From VRUE01 sp963824215 (GTDB taxonomy: Bacteria; Actinomycetota; Thermoleophilia; Solirubrobacterales; 70-9): a stretch of 17,669 nt of DNA. Positions 13,778-17,669 of the stretch are shown here, piece by piece. The notes below the pieces were generated by a model, which was not told where the DNA came from, did not search any database, and saw only the letters and a list, made by a program, of their open reading frames with translations. A program made the translations under genes and the position numbers. The stretch spans positions 1-17,669 of the forward strand of contig CAWGOE010000002.1 in assembly GCA_963824215.1 (NCBI GenBank). The letters are read 5' to 3'. Within the stretch, counting starts at the first letter, position 1; every line of letters starts with the position of its first letter.

Positions 13778-15175
13778 TCAGGGGCCGGGCGGCGCTGCGC
13801 CGGTCGTCGCCAGCTGGATACGGCTGTCGAAGGTCGGCGTGTCGTAGCCGAGCTGGAGGGCGCCCGCCGTGTCATCCCCGACGCTCACGGCGAGGCCGAG
13901 CCGCGTTCCCGGGGCCAGCGGTAGAGCGCCACCCTCCTCGGCGTAACCGAAGCTCAGCGGCAGCGTGATCTCATCCCATTTCGAGCTCGGCCAGGACTGG
14001 GCGAAGTGGCTGAAATGCAGGCTCAGTGGCGGGCCGAGGTTGACGGCAAAAGTGTCTATGACAGAAGTCCCCGTCTGCGACCTGGCAAAGATCCAGGCGC
14101 AGATCCGACCCGGGTGCACGGCTTCGCCTACCGTCCGCGTCCAGAGGCTGAGGGTGCCGTCCCCCGTTAGGAGCAGGTCTTGGGTCCCTTCGTGCGAGGG
14201 CACCGGCGGCGAGAGCCAGCGATGGATCCTTTTGAAGGCTTCCGGATGGGGATCGGGCTCGGTCGCGACACCGCTGGCAAGGTCGAGTGCGGCAGTCGTC
14301 TCGCAATCCTCTCCCGGCAAGAGCTGCAGGCCTTCGTCGATGCCCGACTGGGGCTCGACGTCGGTCGCATAGTCGTATTTGGAGTCCACTTCTTCTTCTG
14401 CGGCTACGGGCCAGAGCAGGTCCGGCGCGCCGGGAACGCTTTCAGTCTGCAGACCGTTGCCGCAATCGCCGCGGGTGTTATGGGTCGGGTGATCGCCGTT
14501 TTCCGCCGGCGGGGCCAGGCGTTCCGCCGCGTTGCAGGGCGTATCGGTCAGCCACAGCGTCCACGATTCGTTGTCGCTGCCACCAGGGTCCTGCTCGGGC
14601 AAGATCACCGGTTCCACTTCGGGATCGACGAACTGCCCCTGGATTTCCTGGTACCGGCGGGTGCCGCCGGAGCCGGTCTGGTCTAGGCGGACGACTACGA
14701 CTGCGCGCTTCAGGTGCCTGCCATCGGCGCAGAGCGCTGAGGGGCAATTGTCCCAGACGACGTAGCGAGAGACCGTGCCTTTCACACCGCCTACCTGAAA
14801 GCCGGTCGGCCCGGGGTCGACCGTGCCTTCTTCGATCGTCTCGCCATCGCTCGTGCCGCCGTTATAGACAAGAGGTTTGAGGCCGGTGCTGTTGCGCCCG
14901 GTGTAGAAGAAGCTGACGCTGGCGACGCGCGAGTTGGGGTTGGCGGGGTCCGCGGAGTGGACGGGCAGCGAGGTCAGGGCCAGCTCCTCGTAGGGAACCT
15001 GACGCAGTTTCTCGATTTCCTGCTGCAGGAGACTTGAGACGACCTGGCTCTGTTCGGCCCGAAAGACGTTGCGGCTTCCCGCGTCGACGATGCCGAGGAC
15101 CCCAAGGGCACCGGCGACGAGGATCAGGCCGGCGACCATAACCTCGACGATCGTCATTCCGTCCTCGCGCTTCAC
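13778..15175 (-). CDS. PilV-like minor pilin with a large C-terminal domain
   Basis: The 465-residue prepilin has a short leader MKREDG cleaved before MTIVEVMVAGLILVAGALGVLGI, with glutamate at mature position 5 (E11) as in type IV pilins. Residues 35-185 fit a pilin-type alpha/beta body. Residues about 190-460 are extra: a Pro/Asp/Cys-rich linker and a beta-rich domain (LSLWTRTVGE, WDEITLPLSFGY, LAPGTRLGLAVSVG, SRIQLATTG) that resembles a carbohydrate-binding-like jelly roll (inference). Usual PilV proteins are 150-200 residues, so this is a two-domain form that may sit at the pilus tip as an adhesin. It overlaps the PilW-like gene by ATGA and is followed 72 bp later by the peptidase gene. 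Confidence 0.84.
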   Translation of the reverse strand: MKREDGMTIVEVMVAGLILVAGALGVLGIVDAGSRNVFRAEQSQVVSSLLQQEIEKLRQVPYEELALTSLPVHSADPANPNSRVASVSFFYTGRNSTGLKPLVYNGGTSDGETIEEGTVDPGPTGFQVGGVKGTVSRYVVWDNCPSALCADGRHLKRAVVVVRLDQTGSGGTRRYQEIQGQFVDPEVEPVILPEQDPGGSDNESWTLWLTDTPCNAAERLAPPAENGDHPTHNTRGDCGNGLQTESVPGAPDLLWPVAAEEEVDSKYDYATDVEPQSGIDEGLQLLPGEDCETTAALDLASGVATEPDPHPEAFKRIHRWLSPPVPSHEGTQDLLLTGDGTLSLWTRTVGEAVHPGRICAWIFARSQTGTSVIDTFAVNLGPPLSLHFSHFAQSWPSSKWDEITLPLSFGYAEEGGALPLAPGTRLGLAVSVGDDTAGALQLGYDTPTFDSRIQLATTGAAPPGP

Positions 15176-15738
15176 GATTCCTCGCTCGGGTTGCGCAACG
15201 CCACGCCATCGCTCAGGGTGACCGGCTGGCCACCCGCGGCGAAAGCAAACGAAACGCCGACGTAGGTCGGATTGGCTTTGTCCGGCAGATAGCTGAAGAC
15301 GTTGTCACTGGTAAGGCCGCTCGCGACCTGTTCAGCCGAGCCCGGGGCGCTGCCGTCCGGCTGGGCGACGACGCGAGTACAGGCGCCGGTTTTGCATTTG
15401 TAGGTGACGCGGCAGGGAATCGAGGTGTTCGCCGCCGCACCCCCACAGATGGCCGCCTTGACATAGGTAACGATCGAGAGTTCGGTCTCCGACGGCGTCG
15501 TCAACGTTTCCTGGCCCTGGCGCAGCTCCCGAGTGATCCGGTCGACCGTCGTCCGCGCCTGCTGGATCGCCGCAACCTTTGAGGCGGTGCGCGGCTCGCT
15601 GCGGATTGCCCCCATGAACATGGTCAGCGCGCCGCCGACCACTACCAAGCCGACTGCAGCGGCAACTAGGAGCTCGATCAGGGTCAGGCCATCCTCCCCG
15701 CGGCGGAGTGCTGCTGCCGCTTTCCGCGCCCTCAGCAT
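15172..15738 (-). CDS. PilW-like minor pilin
   Basis: The 188-residue prepilin has a basic leader ending RRGEDG, cleaved before LTLIELLVAAAVGLVVVGGALTMF, with glutamate at mature position 5 (E22). The segment RTTVDRITRELRQGQETL after the helix is typical of PilW/PilJ-type minor pilins. Four cysteines (CGG, CRV, CKTGAC) probably form disulfides outside the cell. With the PilV- and PilX-like proteins it would form the priming complex at the pilus tip (family knowledge). It starts 6 nt after the PilX-like stop and overlaps the PilV-like start by 4 nt, so all three are one transcription unit. Confidence 0.87.
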   Translation of the reverse strand: MLRARKAAAALRRGEDGLTLIELLVAAAVGLVVVGGALTMFMGAIRSEPRTASKVAAIQQARTTVDRITRELRQGQETLTTPSETELSIVTYVKAAICGGAAANTSIPCRVTYKCKTGACTRVVAQPDGSAPGSAEQVASGLTSDNVFSYLPDKANPTYVGVSFAFAAGGQPVTLSDGVALRNPSEES

Positions 15739-15744
15739 CGGGCC

Positions 15745-17172
15745 TCAGCAGCCTTCGTCTGGCACGCTCGCCACCAGCGTCGAGCATTCGACGAAGCGGT
15801 AGGGCGTGTAGTGCGCCGCGGTGTCCGGGATCTCGACGCCCGGCAAGGTGAAGGTGCTTGATTTGCTCGCCGACCGGATTTCGGCATTCGAGTTGAGGTG
15901 GACGGTCTTGCCGGCAACCGCCCCGCAGAACTTCGTGTTGCTGTCAAAGGTCACATCGGTGCGCGGTGCGTAGATGACGAAGTTCTGAACGCAGGTTTCG
16001 TTGACGGTGGTATTGCTGTCGAGCTGAACTTTGGTCTGAAGAGTGTCCGACCCTACGAAGAGGAGCGCGACGGCGGCTGAGTTTCCTGCGGCGGAGGTAA
16101 TCCGCGTGTTCGAGTCCATGTCCAGCTGAGTGGACGGGGAGGTGTATCCGCACTCTTCAGGCGAATCGAAGTAAATGGTCACGCTCGGACTGGCGACGTA
16201 GATAGAGGTGTTGCTGCGCAGGGTCAGCTTGCAGAAGCTGTAGACCGAGCCGGTCAAGGTGAGCGTCGTGTTGCTATCGATGCGCAGCTCTCGCGCGCCG
16301 CAGGCTTTAGAGCTTTTTCCCGCGGCCGTGAATCCGTTCCAGCACACGTTTGACGGCTCGCCACTGATCAGGTCCTGCGCGAAGAAGCGTCCGTTGTCGT
16401 TGTTGGTTGCGGCGTCTCCCTGGCTGACTGGCGGCAGGGTCAGCTCCTGCTGTGCGTAGGAGCTCGCTTTGGTTTTGCAGAGGGCGTCCGTGTAGTAGCC
16501 GGCGTTGGCGCTCGGGTTCAATTTTTTCCCGATGCCTACGCTCGCTGGACCGCATTGCTTGGCATTGCTTTTGAGTTCGATATCGCCATTGGTCGCCGCG
16601 CCCGTGTGGATGACCGCGTTGGAGTCGAGGATCATCGTTTCCTGGGAGAGGACCCCCGCGCTGGCAAACGGCCCCGGTCCGCCCGACTCCTCAGTCGGCA
16701 CCGTGGAGGCCATCACGTCGACCCGCCTCGTCACTCCGTTGACGGTGCCCACCGAGACGATCTCGACGCACTCGATTTCGTTGCCGACCTCGCACTCCTC
16801 ACCGCTGCCCAACCGCGTCCAGTAGGAGACGGCGCCGCCGTTGACCGACATGCCCGTGACCGGACCGCACCATCCCCCCGCCACGACGGGGGTACAAGGC
16901 GAAACCCCGCGGTTGTAGTGGAGAAGCGCCTGGTCGACACCCGACTCGGCGACGGCGATGGCCGTCTTGCCACCCTGGTCGCGCACGGTCCCGCTCTGGC
17001 CCTGGATCGAGGTCATGATGCCGACGCTGGCGATGCCCATTGCGGCGACGGTCATCAAGAGAACCGTCGGCACGGCGAAGCCCTGCTCGGAAGCGAGTCG
17101 GCGACGAAAGCTGCCGAGATCGCCTCGCAGAGCGAACCGGATTACGGCGAAGAATCGAGCGGGGAGAGCCAT
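15745..17172 (-). CDS. PilX-like pilus protein with repeated SNT/SNA beta-strand motifs
   Basis: The 475-residue protein has a basic N-terminal ~30 residues (RRRLASEQG), then a pilin-like helix FAVPTVLLMTVAAMGIASVGIM. A cut after G31 would leave no glutamate at position 5, as in many PilX/GspK-type proteins. SGVDQALLHYNRG follows, as in PilX N-terminal domains. Residues about 180-435 contain eight copies of a motif like L-D-S-N-T-x-V (SN at 184, 202, 300, 320, 354, 386, 411, 428), suggesting a right-handed beta-helix or bactofilin-like solenoid displayed on the pilus. Fourteen cysteines point to extracellular disulfides. TAGGA lies 9 nt before ATG 17172. It is the first gene after the pilin terminator. 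Confidence 0.8.
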   Translation of the reverse strand: MALPARFFAVIRFALRGDLGSFRRRLASEQGFAVPTVLLMTVAAMGIASVGIMTSIQGQSGTVRDQGGKTAIAVAESGVDQALLHYNRGVSPCTPVVAGGWCGPVTGMSVNGGAVSYWTRLGSGEECEVGNEIECVEIVSVGTVNGVTRRVDVMASTVPTEESGGPGPFASAGVLSQETMILDSNAVIHTGAATNGDIELKSNAKQCGPASVGIGKKLNPSANAGYYTDALCKTKASSYAQQELTLPPVSQGDAATNNDNGRFFAQDLISGEPSNVCWNGFTAAGKSSKACGARELRIDSNTTLTLTGSVYSFCKLTLRSNTSIYVASPSVTIYFDSPEECGYTSPSTQLDMDSNTRITSAAGNSAAVALLFVGSDTLQTKVQLDSNTTVNETCVQNFVIYAPRTDVTFDSNTKFCGAVAGKTVHLNSNAEIRSASKSSTFTLPGVEIPDTAAHYTPYRFVECSTLVASVPDEGC

Positions 17173-17255
17173 GCGTTCATTCCTAGATCGAGCAGATCGG
17201 GCTTCGGCTTGAACCGATTAGGGCAGATACCCCGACTCGGGCACGAATCCATGGA

Positions 17256-17281
17256 CGTATCGGCCAAACGTCTAGGCCAAA
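17256..17281 (-). repeat. Tandem 13-bp direct repeats upstream of the minor pilin genes
   Basis: CGTATCGGCCAAA (17256-17268) and CGTCTAGGCCAAA (17269-17281) match at 11 of 13 positions and abut. They sit between the pilin terminator and the PilX-like start, 84 bp or more from that start. They could bind an activator. On the minus strand the first contains GCCGATAC, close to a sigma-28 -10 element, but no matching -35 was found. Confidence 0.5.
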
Positions 17282-17291
17282 AATGGGTAAA

Positions 17292-17325
17292 GAAAAGGGC
17301 GGGCCCCGGGGGACCCGCCCTTTTC
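17292..17325 (-). terminator. Rho-independent terminator after the major pilin gene
   Basis: The arms 17292-17303 and 17314-17325 are perfect 12-bp inverted copies (GAAAAGGGCGGG/CCCGCCCTTTTC) with a 10-nt loop. Read on the minus strand, the stem ends in TTTTC and is followed by TTTACCC and ATTTTT. It lies 42 nt past the pilin stop. It would end most pilin transcripts and let only a fraction continue into the minor pilin genes. Confidence 0.85.
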
Positions 17326-17329
17326 GAAG

Positions 17330-17354
17330 GTGTGGCCGATCAGATCAGCCACAC
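17330..17354 (-). other. Second small hairpin in the pilin 3' untranslated region
   Basis: GTGTGGC (17330-17336) and GCCACAC (17348-17354) form a 7-bp stem with an 11-nt loop, between the pilin stop and the terminator. It could stabilise the 3' end of an abundant pilin mRNA; this is inference. Confidence 0.45.
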
Positions 17355-17367
17355 ATAGCTACTGGCT

Positions 17368-17669
17368 TTACGGTGCTGGATCGTTCGAGGCAGCCCAGTT
17401 ACCACCCTCGGGACAACCCGCAGTGCCCTGCGCAGCACAGTTGGAGTCGACCAGACCAGCGTCGGTGCGGCTGATCTCAAACCACTGGCCGGCGACATCA
17501 GAGTTGACACGCACGGTGTAGGTTTTGACATCGGTGGTCGGTTCTACCAGCGTTGCGTCCGCAAGCGTCGGCTCGATTTTGACCAGATCAGCGGTGCTGG
17601 CGCCGTCGTAAGAACCGGCGTGATCGGTGGCGTACGTCTCGATCGCGGTCTGGGCAGTTCGCGCTGCGG
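17368..17669 (-). CDS. Major type IV pilin, C-terminal 99 residues (5' part outside the window)
   Basis: The open frame enters from the right edge and ends at TAA 17370-17368. The visible part starts ARTAQTAIETYATDHAGSYDGAS, the typical region just after the pilin helix in which N-terminal helix residues lead into a YAxDxxGxY segment of PilA/GspG-type pilins. A beta-rich part (TYTVRVNSD, QWFEISRTD) follows. The C-terminus has two cysteines ten residues apart (SNCAAQGTAGC), probably a disulfide loop like the D-region of Gram-negative pilins. The leader peptide and helix are not in the window. A strong terminator directly follows, as expected for a highly expressed structural subunit. A GspG-like pseudopilin is the alternative, but the pilMNO and minor pilin context favours a pilus. 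Confidence 0.82.
   Translation of the reverse strand, partial: AARTAQTAIETYATDHAGSYDGASTADLVKIEPTLADATLVEPTTDVKTYTVRVNSDVAGQWFEISRTDAGLVDSNCAAQGTAGCPEGGNWAASNDPAP

Noticed and set aside
17257..17264. Sigma-28/WhiG promoter
   Set aside because: GCCGATAC matches the -10, but no TAAA-type -35 lies 14-16 bp upstream; kept only as a note.

Overview
Origin (inference). The window is uniformly GC-rich. It carries Actinobacteria-type gene pairs, notably a tandem pair of Get3/ArsA-like ATPases resembling mycobacterial Rv3679/Rv3680 and an Rv1264-like adenylate cyclase. It also carries a monoderm-style type IV pilus cluster with no outer-membrane secretin in view. A Thermoleophilia/Solirubrobacterales-like actinobacterium fits best, but no rRNA or other decisive marker is present. 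Nearly every base is coding; no gene-free stretch exceeds about 200 bp.

Layout. (1) 1-4882, minus strand, read right to left: parA, ftsZ (14-nt overlap, strong internal Shine-Dalgarno), gamma-glutamyltransferase, then a class III adenylate cyclase that runs off the left edge (ATGA overlap). (2) 4931-7020, plus strand, divergent from parA: two Get3/ArsA-like ATPases joined by TGATG. (3) 7017-8705, minus strand: a 562-residue protein of unknown function, convergent with the ATPases and sharing a CTAG stop with them. (4) 8757-8863: a 107-bp palindromic element with 31-bp arms. (5) 8865-9206: a cysteine-rich HxlR-type regulator with two 17-bp palindromes over its apparent promoter. (6) 9277-17669, minus strand: a type IV pilus locus read right to left as major pilin (partial), a strong terminator, PilX-, PilW- and PilV-like minor pilins, prepilin peptidase, then pilM-pilN-pilO-pilP-like inner-membrane alignment genes.

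How the genes work together. The prepilin peptidase would process the major pilin and the PilV/PilW-like proteins. PilM (actin-like, cytoplasmic) would bind the PilN N-terminal motif, with PilN/PilO and a PilP-like membrane protein completing the assembly platform. The motor ATPases and platform protein PilC are not in the window. ParA and FtsZ are translationally coupled, and both have long disordered N-terminal extensions.

Most unusual feature. A 101-bp palindrome-rich DNA repeat occurs three times with no length change (3508-3608, 4643-4743, 7323-7423). Each copy is read in the same frame inside a different protein (FtsZ, ParA and the unknown 562-residue protein). It adds nearly the same 32-residue Pro/Ala-rich segment to a disordered region in each. 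This looks like a family of in-frame palindromic elements comparable in principle to the Rickettsia palindromic elements.
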